Assembly (NCBI RefSeq): GCF_042651965.1
Contig: NZ_JBHSDY010000007.1
Span: forward strand, 186,001 to 250,000
DNA: 64,000 nt
Direction of reading: 5' to 3'
Source of the DNA: Castellaniella hirudinis
GTDB lineage: Bacteria; Pseudomonadota; Gammaproteobacteria; Burkholderiales; Burkholderiaceae_B
A program made the position numbers and the translations under genes. Of this stretch, positions 25,158 through 34,004 are shown piece by piece. The first letter of the stretch is position 1. Each line of letters opens with the position of its first letter. Below the pieces are notes generated by a model. It was not told the origin of the DNA and did no database searches. It saw only the letters and a list, made by a program, of their open reading frames with translations.

Positions 25158-26438
25158 ATGGATACCACCCTGATCTTCCTCGCCGTCCTGTTCTCCTCGA
25201 TGGCGATCGGCATTCCCATCGCCGTCGCCCTGCTGGTCTCGGGCGTCGCCCTGATGTGGCACCTGGATTTCTTCAACACCCAGTTGCTGGCGCAGAACCT
25301 GCAGGCCGGCTTCGACAACTTCCCGCTGCTGGCCGTGCCCTTCTTCATCCTGGCCGGTGAGCTGATGAACGTGGGCGGCCTGAGCCAGCGCATCATCAAT
25401 ATGGCGCGCGCCTTCGTCGGCCACATCCCCGGCGGCCTGGGCTACGTCGCCGTGTTCGCCTCGGTGCTGCTGGCCTCGATGAGCGGCTCGGCCATCGCCG
25501 ACACCGCCGCGCTGGCCACCATCCTGCTGCCCATGATGCGCCAGCAGGGCTATCCCATGGACTACAGCACGGGCCTGCTGGCCTCGGGCGGCATCATCGG
25601 CCCGATCATCCCGCCCTCGCTGCCCTTCATCATCTACGGCGTCACCACCAACACCTCCATCAGCAAGCTGTTCATCAGCGGCGTGGTCCCCGGCATTCTG
25701 ATGGGCGGCGCGCTGCTGCTGGCCTGGCGCGGGGTCGCGCGCCGCCGCCAATTGCCCACGGCTGTGCGCGCCACGCCGGCCGAACGCCGCCGCGCGGTGA
25801 CCGACAGTGTCTGGGCCATCTTCATGCCGGTCATCATCCTGGGCGGCATCCGGTTCGGCGTCTTCACCCCGACCGAGGCCGCCGTGGTGGCCGCCGTCTA
25901 CGCCTTTCTGGTGTCGCGCTTCATCTACCGGGCGCTGTCCTGGAAGGCCACTTACGACGTGCTGGTAGCCTCCAGCATCACCACGGCGGTGGTCATGTTC
26001 CTGTGCGGCGCCGCCACCGTGGCCGCCTACATGATCACGCTGGCCGACCTGCCCAATCAACTGGCCGAACTGTTCCAGCCCATCCTGGCGCATCCCACGC
26101 TGTTCATGGCCTGCATGGTGATTTTCCTGCTGCTGGTGGGCACATCCATGGACCTGACGCCGATCATCCTGATCTTCGCCCCCGTCTGCCTGCCGCTGGC
26201 GCTGAAGGCGCACATCGATCCGATCTATTTCGGCTTCATGTTCGTGTTCACCGGCTGCCTGGGCCTGATCACACCGCCGGTGGGCACAGTGCTGAACGTC
26301 GCCGCCGGCGTGGGCGGCGTGAAGATGGAATCCGTCGTCAAGGGCGTCACCCCCTTCCTGCTGGTCTACGCACTGCTGCTGGTCCTGCTGGTGCTCTTTC
26401 CCCAGATCGTCACCGCCCCGGTCCGCTGGCTGGGCTGA
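25158..26438 (+). CDS. TRAP transporter large permease subunit (DctM family)
   Basis: A 426-residue integral membrane protein with about 12 helices; the catalytic transport subunit. Family landmarks are FPLLAVPFFILAGELMN (about 54-70), SGSAIADTAALATILLPMM (about 110-128), ASGGIIGPIIPPSLPFIIYG and FTPTEAAVVAAVYAF. The end GLITPPVGTVLNVAAGVG is typical. AAGGA lies about 11 bases before the ATG. It is in one operon with gntK, the small permease and the binding protein. Confidence 0.94.
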   Translation: MDTTLIFLAVLFSSMAIGIPIAVALLVSGVALMWHLDFFNTQLLAQNLQAGFDNFPLLAVPFFILAGELMNVGGLSQRIINMARAFVGHIPGGLGYVAVFASVLLASMSGSAIADTAALATILLPMMRQQGYPMDYSTGLLASGGIIGPIIPPSLPFIIYGVTTNTSISKLFISGVVPGILMGGALLLAWRGVARRRQLPTAVRATPAERRRAVTDSVWAIFMPVIILGGIRFGVFTPTEAAVVAAVYAFLVSRFIYRALSWKATYDVLVASSITTAVVMFLCGAATVAAYMITLADLPNQLAELFQPILAHPTLFMACMVIFLLLVGTSMDLTPIILIFAPVCLPLALKAHIDPIYFGFMFVFTGCLGLITPPVGTVLNVAAGVGGVKMESVVKGVTPFLLVYALLLVLLVLFPQIVTAPVRWLG

Positions 26439-26487
26439 GGCAAACAACACCGCCCCCACGGCGGACACTTCACCAAGGAGAATCCCC

Positions 26488-27498
26488 ATGAAACTGAAAG
26501 CCCTGTTCCTGGCCGCCACCCTGGCGGCCGGTGCGATGGCCCTCCCGGCCCAGGCCGCCGACATCCAGACCCGTCTGATCCGCTTCGGCTACGGCCTGAA
26601 CCAGGATTCCAACCAGGGGCGCGCCGTCCAGGTGTTCGCCGACGAGGTCGCCAAGCTGTCGGGCGGCAAGATGAAGATCCGCGCCGTCGGCGCTGCGGCC
26701 CTGGGTTCGGACGTCCAGATGCAGCAGGCGCTGATCGGCGGCGCCCAGGAAATGATGGTGGGTTCCACCGCCACCCTGGTCGGCATCACCCAGGAAATGG
26801 CCCTGTGGGACACGCCCTTCCTGTTCAATTCCGGTGAGGAAGCCGACAAGGTGCTCGACGGCAAGACCGGTCAGGCCGTCATGCACAAGCTGGAGGACAA
26901 GGGCCTGGTGGGCCTGGTCTACTGGGAAAACGGCTTCCGCAACCTGACCAACAGCCAGAAGCCGGTCAACGGGCCCGAGGACTTCAGCGGCCTGAAGCTG
27001 CGCGTCATGCAGAACAACGTGTTCCTGGAAACCTTCCAGCGCCTGGGCGCCAACGCCGTGCCGCTGCCCTTCTCGGAACTGTTCACCGCGCTGGAAACCA
27101 AGACGGTGGACGGCCAGGAAAATCCCTACAACACCATCCTGTCGAGCAAGTTCTACGAAGTCCAGAAATACCTGAGCATCACCAACCACGTCTACAGCCC
27201 CTGGATCGTCACCGCCAGCAAGAAGTGGTGGGACGGCCTGAGCGCCGACGAACGTGACGTGCTGCTCAAGGCCGCCGTCGTCAGCCGCGACTACGAACGC
27301 AAGGACACGCGCGAGGAAGCCGACAAGGCCCTGGCGCAACTGAAGGCCGACGGCATGCAGATCAACACCGTCAGCCCCGAAGCCGTGCAGAAGATGCGCG
27401 ACACCATCGCGCCAGTCAACGCGCAGATCGAGAAGTCGGTGGGTTCGGATCTGTGGAATGCGGTGCAGGACGAGTTGAAGGAAATTCGTAAAAGCTGA
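26488..27498 (+). CDS. TRAP transporter substrate-binding protein (DctP family)
   Basis: Periplasmic solute receptor of 336 residues. The signal peptide is KLKALFLAATLAAGAMALPAQA with cleavage after AQA (about residue 24). DctP landmarks are LRVMQNNVFLETFQRLGANAVPLPFSELF, whose arginine binds the ligand carboxylate, and TVDGQENPYNTI (about 207-218). AAGGAG precedes the ATG by 8 bases. It is the last gene of the gntK operon. A copy of the intergenic hairpin repeat lies between its stop and the converging nuclease gene. Confidence 0.93.
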   Translation: MKLKALFLAATLAAGAMALPAQAADIQTRLIRFGYGLNQDSNQGRAVQVFADEVAKLSGGKMKIRAVGAAALGSDVQMQQALIGGAQEMMVGSTATLVGITQEMALWDTPFLFNSGEEADKVLDGKTGQAVMHKLEDKGLVGLVYWENGFRNLTNSQKPVNGPEDFSGLKLRVMQNNVFLETFQRLGANAVPLPFSELFTALETKTVDGQENPYNTILSSKFYEVQKYLSITNHVYSPWIVTASKKWWDGLSADERDVLLKAAVVSRDYERKDTREEADKALAQLKADGMQINTVSPEAVQKMRDTIAPVNAQIEKSVGSDLWNAVQDELKEIRKS

Positions 27499-27509
27499 TT
27501 GCCATGCTG

Positions 27510-27617
27510 CGGCTGAGGGGATGCCGCACGCGCGGCATCTCTACTCTCTACATGTCGCGGCCTGCATGCCGCTTGGATTCGTCCGGCATAGGACAGTTCA
27601 TAGGGGACTGTCCTATG
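27510..27617 (-). repeat. intergenic hairpin repeat family, copy 3
   Basis: Read on the minus strand: an 11-bp stem CATAGGACAGT with complement (plus 27587-27597 and 27607-27617, 9-base loop), then CCGGACGAATCCAAGC, GGCATGCAGGCCGCGAC, ATGTAGAGAG, and a second perfect 7-bp hairpin ATGCCGC-GCGT-GCGGCAT (plus 27521-27538). The block GGACGAATC...GCGACRTGKRGAG matches copies 1 and 2 while the first stem differs in sequence. It lies between two converging genes, 19 bases from the nuclease stop. Confidence 0.78.
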
Positions 27618-27636
27618 ACCCGCCCTATCCAGTCCG

Positions 27637-28824
27637 TCAACTTCGACACCCGCGCCGTGCTTCCAATTCGCGTCGTGTCTTTTCCACCGCTTCGGTGAGT
27701 AGATTTTCATCCGGCAAAGCGGTCCTGTATTCGGCGGCCAACACCTTGTTGGGCAAACCTTCCAGCGCGTAGTGGGCTTCGGCTGCGCCCTTTTCGGCAC
27801 ACAGAATCAGGCCCACGGGCTGGTTTTCGCCCGGTTTCATCCAGTGCTCGCGGGCGTAGTTCAGGTACATATGCATCTGACCTGCGTCGGCGTGGTTGAA
27901 CCTGCCGACCTTGAGGTCGATGACCAGCAGGCATTTCAGGCGGCGATGAAAGAACAGCAGATCGATGCGGAACCAGGTGTCGTCCAGGCGCAGACGGCGC
28001 TGGCGGCCGACGAAGGCGAAATCGTCTCCCAATTCCAGCAGGAAGTCGGCCAGATGGTGGATGAGCGCATCCTCCAGGGCGGACTCTGAGTATTCGTCCT
28101 TGAGGCCCAGAAACTCCAGCACAAAAGGGTCTTTGATGGCCTGCTCAGGCGTGATGGCGTCGCCGGGTTCGGCAATTTCACCCTTCTCAAGCATGGCGGC
28201 CTTGTTGCGGGACAAGGCGGTGCGTTCGTAAAACTGGCTGTTCACCTGTCGGTCGAGCTGGCGCACGCTCCAACCGCCGCGCAGGGCCTCGGTTTCGTAG
28301 AAGCTGCGAGCCTGTTCATTCTTGACGGAAAGCAGACGGACGTAGGCCGACCATGGGAGCGGGAAGGCTTTGGCGAGGGCGGCGAGGTCTGGAGACTTGC
28401 CAGACGATGTCTCGAAAATCGGTAGCGAGGAAGATTTGGCAGACAGTGTCTGCCAAATTCGTTCTGGCCCCCACGCGAGATAGAACAGCCGCATGTCTTG
28501 CAGGTTGCGCCGCCCAAAGCCCCGACCGAAACGAGGTGTCAAATCGCTGGACAGTCGCAGCAGCAATGCCTCCCCATATTCGGCACGCCCCTTGCCGCCC
28601 TGCTCAAACTCCACGATACGCCGCCCGACTTCCCAATAGCCGGCGGTCATCAACGCGTTGACGCTGCGCGCAGCGGCACGGCGGGTGGCTTCGAGCAAGG
28701 CGACGATGTCGCCGTGGATGCCGTTGTAAGCGGTATCCATTGATATGGGCGCTGTCACCTTGGCGGATTTCTTCGCTGCGATGGTTTTGACAGGCGAGCG
28801 CCGGATGTCGTTTTGCATCGCCAT
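27637..28824 (-). CDS. YhcG-family PDDEXK nuclease domain protein (DUF1016)
   Basis: A 395-residue cytoplasmic protein. The N-terminal DUF1016 winged-helix region includes AGYWEVGRRIVEFEQGG, YGEALLLRLSSDL and GFGRRNLQDMRLFY. The C-terminal half is the PDDEXK nuclease fold: ALIHHLADFLLELGDDFAFVGRQ, DTWFRIDLLFFHRRLKCLL and VIDLKVGRFNHADAGQM (about 278-318), with the D-x(n)-DLK arrangement common in this family, then LILCAEKG. YhcG proteins are linked to mobile DNA and restriction modules, but their role is unsettled. It starts 8 bases after the TRAP large permease stop on the same strand. One 60-base line I counted had 32 G+C against 44 in the adjacent permease gene, suggesting acquisition. Confidence 0.9.
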   Translation of the reverse strand: MAMQNDIRRSPVKTIAAKKSAKVTAPISMDTAYNGIHGDIVALLEATRRAAARSVNALMTAGYWEVGRRIVEFEQGGKGRAEYGEALLLRLSSDLTPRFGRGFGRRNLQDMRLFYLAWGPERIWQTLSAKSSSLPIFETSSGKSPDLAALAKAFPLPWSAYVRLLSVKNEQARSFYETEALRGGWSVRQLDRQVNSQFYERTALSRNKAAMLEKGEIAEPGDAITPEQAIKDPFVLEFLGLKDEYSESALEDALIHHLADFLLELGDDFAFVGRQRRLRLDDTWFRIDLLFFHRRLKCLLVIDLKVGRFNHADAGQMHMYLNYAREHWMKPGENQPVGLILCAEKGAAEAHYALEGLPNKVLAAEYRTALPDENLLTEAVEKTRRELEARRGCRS

Positions 28825-28832
28825 GTCCTGTC

Positions 28833-30110
28833 TCACCGATATGCCAGATCGCGGAAATACAGCGACAGGTCCGGCCAGTAGGTGATCACCATCAGGCAGA
28901 CCACCACCACGCCGACGAAAGGCAGCAGCGGCCGGATCAGGCGCTCGATGGGCACCTTGGCGACCGTGCAGGCCGCGAACAGGTTCACGCCGAAGGGCGG
29001 CGTCACCATCCCCAGGGCCAGGTTCACCACCATGATCACCCCGAAATGCGCCGGATCGACGCCGAACTGCGTCGCCACGGGCAGCAGCAGCGGCGCCAGC
29101 ACCACGATGGACGCGGACGTCTCGATGAACATGCCGATGAAGAACAGGGCGACGTTCACCCCCAGCAGGAAAGTGATCTCGCTGCCGAACAGGTGGCCGA
29201 GCCATTCGCCCAGCATCATCGGCACCCCGGCGCGGTTCAGCAGAAAGCCGAACACGCCCGCGTTGGCGATGATGAACATGATGATCGCCGTGGACACCAC
29301 CGAACGGTGGAACGTACGGCCCAGCGTGGAAAACGTCAGCCGGCGATAGATGAAAATACCCACGAACAGCGCATACACCACCGCCACGGCCGAGGCCTCG
29401 GTGGGGGTGAAGATCCCGCCATAGATCCCGCCCAGAATGATGACCGGCATCAGCAGCGCCCACCAGGCCTTCTTGAAGGCCGTCCAGACCGGCAGGCGGC
29501 CGTCGCCGTCGTGCTTGCCCAGGCCATTGCGGCGCGCGTACAGCCAGACGTAGGCCATCAGCGCAATGACGATCAGCAGGCCCGGCCCGATCCCGGCGAT
29601 GAAGACCTCGCCCACCGAGGTGTCGGTGGACACCGCGAACAGAATCATGGGAATGGACGGCGGGATGATGACGCCCAGTTCCGCCGCCGAGGCCTGCAGC
29701 GAGGCTGCGAAGGGCGCCGGATAGCCGTGCTTGACCATGGCGGGGATCAGGATGGCCCCCACCGCAAAGGTCGTCGCCACGCTGGACCCGGCCACCGCCG
29801 CGAAGATCATGCAGGTCAGCACGCAACTGCAGGCCAGCCCGCCCTGCACGCCGCCCACCACGCTCTTGGCGAATTCGACCATGCGCTCGGAGATGCCGCC
29901 TTCTTCCATCAGATTGCCGGCCAGGATGAAGAAGGGCACGGCGACCAGCGGATATTTATCCAGGGCGGCGTAAAGCTGCTGCGCAATCACCAGCCACGTC
30001 ATGTGGCCGTCGAAGCCGACGCCGACCATGGAAGCCAGGCCGATCGACACGGCCACCGGCACGGTCAGGCCGAAGAACAGCAGCATGGAAACGACCATCA
30101 ACTGCGACAT
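28833..30110 (-). CDS. TRAP transporter large permease subunit (DctM family), second system
   Basis: A 425-residue membrane protein with about 12 helices. Landmarks: YPLVAVPFFILAGNLMEEGG, AGSSVATTFAVGAILIPAM, SAAELGVIIPPSIPMILFA and GGIFTPTEASAVAVVYALF, ending TPPFGVNLFAACTVAKV. It is the third gene of a minus-strand operon (binding protein, small permease, large permease), 15 bases after the small permease. The nuclease gene follows in the same direction. The ligand is unknown; the divergent aldehyde dehydrogenase and SDR genes hint at an alcohol- or aldehyde-derived acid. Confidence 0.93.
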   Translation of the reverse strand: MSQLMVVSMLLFFGLTVPVAVSIGLASMVGVGFDGHMTWLVIAQQLYAALDKYPLVAVPFFILAGNLMEEGGISERMVEFAKSVVGGVQGGLACSCVLTCMIFAAVAGSSVATTFAVGAILIPAMVKHGYPAPFAASLQASAAELGVIIPPSIPMILFAVSTDTSVGEVFIAGIGPGLLIVIALMAYVWLYARRNGLGKHDGDGRLPVWTAFKKAWWALLMPVIILGGIYGGIFTPTEASAVAVVYALFVGIFIYRRLTFSTLGRTFHRSVVSTAIIMFIIANAGVFGFLLNRAGVPMMLGEWLGHLFGSEITFLLGVNVALFFIGMFIETSASIVVLAPLLLPVATQFGVDPAHFGVIMVVNLALGMVTPPFGVNLFAACTVAKVPIERLIRPLLPFVGVVVVCLMVITYWPDLSLYFRDLAYR

Positions 30111-30125
30111 GATGCGTTTCCTTGG

Positions 30126-30617
30126 TCAGACGGTTTCGATATGGAGGCGGCGCGGGCCTTCGGCCCAGTAGGCCAGGGCCGCGAACAGCGACAGGGCGGC
30201 GCCGACGGGAATCGCCAGATACACCCAGGAGATCGACACGGCCAGGCTGGGCATGGTCTGGAAGCGGACACGCCAGGTCATCTCGATCCCGATCCAGAGC
30301 AGGAAACCCAGGAAGCCCACGACGATCAGCAGCACGCCGTGCTCCAGCAGCCGCGCCCGGCGCGGCGCCAGCAGATTGTGCAGCAGGTCCACGCCCAGCA
30401 TGGCCCCCTGGCGGAAGGCCAGGGCCACCCCCAGCATCACCGCCCAGATGATGGCGGCCCGCGTCCAGGCCTCGGACCAGGCCGAGGGCGAGGCGAAGAC
30501 GAAGCGCGCCAGGACCTGGTAAAAACCCGCCGCCACGGCGGACCACAGCAGGCCCTGGGCGACCCAGGACACCAGCCGGGACAGGCCCCGGTCGACCAGA
30601 CCTAGCGCGCGCATCAT
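30126..30617 (-). CDS. TRAP transporter small permease subunit (DctQ family), second system
   Basis: About 163 residues with four transmembrane helices and the DctQ pattern SAWSEAWTRAAIIWAVMLGVALAFRQGAMLGVDLL. Three possible start codons lie in a row (GTG 30620, ATG 30617, ATG 30614) directly after the binding-protein stop, and no clear ribosome binding site separates them, so translational coupling to the upstream gene is likely. I use ATG 30617. Confidence 0.88.
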   Translation of the reverse strand: MMRALGLVDRGLSRLVSWVAQGLLWSAVAAGFYQVLARFVFASPSAWSEAWTRAAIIWAVMLGVALAFRQGAMLGVDLLHNLLAPRRARLLEHGVLLIVVGFLGFLLWIGIEMTWRVRFQTMPSLAVSISWVYLAIPVGAALSLFAALAYWAEGPRRLHIETV

Positions 30618-30620
30618 CAC

Positions 30621-31601
30621 TTACTGCGTATCGCGGATGGCATCGACCAGCTCCTGGCCGAACTGCTTGTAGTACTGCGGATAGACCGGCTGGACCGCCT
30701 TGACGAACGCAGCGTGATCCACCGTGTTGACCTGCATGCCGTTGGACTTCAGGGTTTCGATGCCGTCCTTTTCGACCTGATCGACGTAGCCGCGCATGGC
30801 CACGGCGCCGGCAGCGGCGGCTTCCTTGAATTTCGCCTTGCCGGCATCGTCCAGACCGTCATAGACGGAGGGCGCCATCAGGATCAGCGCCGGGCCGTAG
30901 ACGTGCGCCGTCAGCGACAGGTATTTCTGCAATTGCCACATCTTCACGGAAACGATCACCGACAGCGGGTTCTCCTGGCCGTCGATGGTGCCCTGCTGCA
31001 GGGCCGTGGCGACTTCGGGCCAGGCCATGGGCGTGGCCAGCACGCCCAGCTCCTTGAAGGCGGCGATGTGGATCGGGTTTTCCGTGGTGCGGATCTTCAG
31101 GCCCTTGATGTCGGCGGGCTCCTTCACCGGGCGGACATTGTTGGTCAGGTGGCGGAAGCCCTGTTCGCCCCAGGCCAGGGCCACCAGGCCGCGCTTGGGA
31201 AATTCGGCCAGCATGTCCTGGCCGATCTTGCCGTCCAGGACCTTGCGCGCATGGGCCAGGTCACGGAACAGGAAGGGAATGTCGAACACCCCGGCCTGCG
31301 GCACGAAATTCAGCGTGGCGCCCGTGGACACGATGGCCAGGTCGATGGTGCCCAGTTGCAGGCCCTCGATGACCTCGCGCTCCCCGCCCAGCGCGCTGTT
31401 CGGGAACTGCTGCACCTTGAAGTCCGGCGCGCTGGCTTCCAGGCTCTTGGCGAAAGCGGCGGCACCCGCGCCATAGTGCGAGTTCTCGGACAGCGCGTAG
31501 GCCATCTTCAGCGTAGTCTGCGCCAGCACCGGCGCGGACGCCGTCATGCCGACCAGCGCAGCGGCTGCCAGCCAGCCGGCAAATTTTTTCCCTTGGAACA
31601 T
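30621..31601 (-). CDS. TRAP transporter substrate-binding protein (DctP family), second system
   Basis: A 326-residue periplasmic receptor. The signal peptide ends at VLAQTTLKMAY (cleavage near residue 27). DctP landmarks: GGEREVIEGLQLGTIDLA, GLKIRTTENPIHIAAFKELG with the ligand-binding arginine, and GTIDGQENPLSV. It is the first gene of the minus-strand TRAP operon, so expression probably starts in the 171-base gap that it shares with the divergent aldehyde dehydrogenase gene. I saw no strong promoter there; CCCTAAGGG (31643-31651) is a small palindrome in that gap. Confidence 0.92.
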   Translation of the reverse strand: MFQGKKFAGWLAAAALVGMTASAPVLAQTTLKMAYALSENSHYGAGAAAFAKSLEASAPDFKVQQFPNSALGGEREVIEGLQLGTIDLAIVSTGATLNFVPQAGVFDIPFLFRDLAHARKVLDGKIGQDMLAEFPKRGLVALAWGEQGFRHLTNNVRPVKEPADIKGLKIRTTENPIHIAAFKELGVLATPMAWPEVATALQQGTIDGQENPLSVIVSVKMWQLQKYLSLTAHVYGPALILMAPSVYDGLDDAGKAKFKEAAAAGAVAMRGYVDQVEKDGIETLKSNGMQVNTVDHAAFVKAVQPVYPQYYKQFGQELVDAIRDTQ

Positions 31602-31772
31602 GGTGTCGTCTCCCGAATGCGATATGAGTATTCTTCAAAAATTCCCTAAGGGTTCTACCACGAAGTCCGGCAGAGTCGCAATGAAAACCACCCGCAAATT
31701 CGGGTTATCACAGGGGCGCGCCGCCCCAAAACCCGCTAGAGTCATGAACGGGTCCATCACTGTGTCCAGGAC

Positions 31773-33233
31773 ATGACCGCCTATCACTACATCGCCAATG
31801 CCCGCCTCCCCGTCCCCGACGAGCGCACCATCCCGGTCATCGATCCGGCGGACGGCCGGACTTTCGGCCGCATCGCCCGAGGCTCGGCAGAAGACATCGC
31901 CCTGGCCGTGCAGGCCGCGCAGGCCGCCATGGGCGCACATTTCGACGGCCCCTGGGCCATGACCTGCGCCCGCGACCGGGGACGCCTGCTGGCAGCCTGG
32001 AGCCGCGCCGTGCTGGACGAAGTCGATGCCCTGGCCCGGCTGGAGGCGCGCGACACCGGCAAGACACTGCGCACCGCGCGCAACGACATCGTCGCCCTGG
32101 CGCGCTACTTTGAATACTATGCGGGCGCCTGCGACAAGCTGCATGGCGAGACCCTGCCCTACGACACCGGCACCCTGGCGCTGACGGTGCGCGAGCCGCA
32201 CGGCGTCACCGGCCACATCATCCCCTGGAACTACCCGGCGCAGATTTTCGGCCGCAGCGTCGGCGCGTCCCTGGCGGCCGGCAACGCCTGCGTGGTCAAG
32301 CCCGCCGAGGACGCCAGCCTGTCCACCCTGTACCTGGCCGAAATGGCCGCCCGCGTGGGTTTTCCGCCCGGCGCGCTGAACATCGTCACCGGCTACGGCG
32401 CCGAGGCCGGCGCGGCCCTGAGCGCCCACCCCGGCGTCCGGCACCTGTCCTTCACCGGCTCGACCGTCACCGGCCAGCGGGTCGCCGAGGCCGCCGCGCG
32501 GCACCACTGTCCGGTGGTGCTCGAACTGGGCGGCAAGTCGCCGCAGATCGTGTTCGAGGACGCCGATCTGGACGCCGCCCTGCCGGCGGTCGTCAACGCC
32601 ATCATCCAGAACAGCGGCCAGACCTGCTCGGCGGGCAGCCGGCTGCTGGTCCAGGCCGGCATCCACGACGCCTTCGTCGAGCGCGTCGCCGAACGCTTCC
32701 GCGCCCTGCGCGCCGGGCCGCCCGCGTCGGACGACGCCGACCTGGGACCGCTGATCAATCGCACGCAATACGACCGCGTGCGCCGGATGCTGGACACGGC
32801 CCACGACGAGGGCCTGGTCGAGGCCGCCCGGGGCCGCATCCTGGACGAGGCGCCGCCGGAAGGCTACTACCAGGAAGCCGTGCTGCTGCGCGACGTGCCC
32901 CCGGACAGCGCGCTGGCCCAAGCCGAAATCTTCGGCCCGGTCCTGATCACGCAGGCCTTCCGCGACGAGGCGCACGCCCTGGCCCTGGCCAACTCGACCG
33001 ACTACGGTCTGGTCGCCGGGGTCTGGACCCGCGACGGGGCGCGTCAACTGCGCATGGCCCGCCACCTGCGCTGCGGCCAGGTCTTCATCAACAACTATGG
33101 CGCCGGCGGCGGCGTCGAACTGCCCTTCGGCGGGGTCAAGTCCAGCGGCCACGGCCGCGAAAAAGGCTTCGAGGCCCTGCTGGGATTCACCACCTTGAAG
33201 ACCGTGGCGATCCGCTACGGCCAGGATGCCTGA
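31773..33233 (+). CDS. NAD(P)-dependent aldehyde dehydrogenase
   Basis: A 486-residue ALDH-superfamily enzyme that oxidises an aldehyde to the acid. The general base is E251 in VLELGGKSPQIVFEDADLD and the nucleophile is C285 in NSGQTCSAGSRLLVQ. The cofactor region is IIPWNYPAQIFG with FTGSTVTGQRVAEAAA. It most resembles the betaine-aldehyde/gamma-aminobutyraldehyde group, but specificity cannot be read by eye. It is followed after 12 bases by an SDR dehydrogenase and diverges from a TRAP operon, so a pathway alcohol to aldehyde to acid, with import of a related acid, is plausible. Confidence 0.9.
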   Translation: MTAYHYIANARLPVPDERTIPVIDPADGRTFGRIARGSAEDIALAVQAAQAAMGAHFDGPWAMTCARDRGRLLAAWSRAVLDEVDALARLEARDTGKTLRTARNDIVALARYFEYYAGACDKLHGETLPYDTGTLALTVREPHGVTGHIIPWNYPAQIFGRSVGASLAAGNACVVKPAEDASLSTLYLAEMAARVGFPPGALNIVTGYGAEAGAALSAHPGVRHLSFTGSTVTGQRVAEAAARHHCPVVLELGGKSPQIVFEDADLDAALPAVVNAIIQNSGQTCSAGSRLLVQAGIHDAFVERVAERFRALRAGPPASDDADLGPLINRTQYDRVRRMLDTAHDEGLVEAARGRILDEAPPEGYYQEAVLLRDVPPDSALAQAEIFGPVLITQAFRDEAHALALANSTDYGLVAGVWTRDGARQLRMARHLRCGQVFINNYGAGGGVELPFGGVKSSGHGREKGFEALLGFTTLKTVAIRYGQDA

Positions 33234-33245
33234 GGAGACACACCC

Positions 33246-34004
33246 ATGCGTTTGCGCGACAAGACAGCCCTCGTCACCGGGGCCGGCTCCGGATTCGGCC
33301 GGGGGATCGCCTCGGTCTTCGCCCGCGAAGGCGCCCGGGTGCTGGTAGCCGACATCCACGACGCGCATGGCCGCGAGACCGTCGAGCAGATCCGGGCGGC
33401 CGGAGGCCAGGCCGAATTCGCGCACGTCGATGTCGCCGACGCGGCCGGCATGCACGGCCTGCTGGCCGAGACCCTGGCCCATTTCGGCGGCCTGGACATC
33501 GTGGTCAACAACGCCGGCGCCACGCACCGCAACCGGCCGATGCTCGAAGTCACCGAAGCCGAGTTCGACCGCATCTACGCCATCAACGTCAAAAGCATCT
33601 ATCTCAGCGCCCAGGCCTTCGTGCCGCACTTCCGCCGGCAGGGCGGCGGCGTGTTCGTGAACATCGCCTCCACGGCGGCCCTGCGGCCGCGCCCCGGCCT
33701 GACCTGGTACAACGGCACCAAGGGCGCCGTGGTGACCCTCAGCCGCTCGATGGCGGCCGAGCTGGGCCCGGACCGCATCCGCGTCAACTGCGTCAATCCC
33801 GTGGTGGGCGCCACCGGCCTGCTGTCGGAATTCATGGGCATGCCGGACACGCCGGAAAACCGCGCCAAGTTCACCGCCGGCATCCCGCTGGGCCGGTTCT
33901 CAACCCCGGACGACGTCGCCCACGCCTGCCTGTACCTGGCCTCGGACGAGGCCTCTTTCATCACCGGCGCCTGCCTGGAGGTGGACGGCGGCCGGTGTGT
34001 GTGA
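33246..34004 (+). CDS. SDR-family oxidoreductase
   Basis: Classical short-chain dehydrogenase of 252 residues. The NAD(P) glycine motif is TGAGSGFGRGIA (about 11-22), ADIHD follows strand 2 and suggests NAD preference, NNAG is at about 87-90, and the catalytic residues are the serine in NIASTAA and Y155/K159 in WYNGTKGAV. The C-terminus GACLEVDGGRCV is typical. It is probably cotranscribed with the aldehyde dehydrogenase. Substrate unknown. Its stop codon directly abuts the stop of the converging acetolactate synthase gene. Confidence 0.9.
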   Translation: MRLRDKTALVTGAGSGFGRGIASVFAREGARVLVADIHDAHGRETVEQIRAAGGQAEFAHVDVADAAGMHGLLAETLAHFGGLDIVVNNAGATHRNRPMLEVTEAEFDRIYAINVKSIYLSAQAFVPHFRRQGGGVFVNIASTAALRPRPGLTWYNGTKGAVVTLSRSMAAELGPDRIRVNCVNPVVGATGLLSEFMGMPDTPENRAKFTAGIPLGRFSTPDDVAHACLYLASDEASFITGACLEVDGGRCV

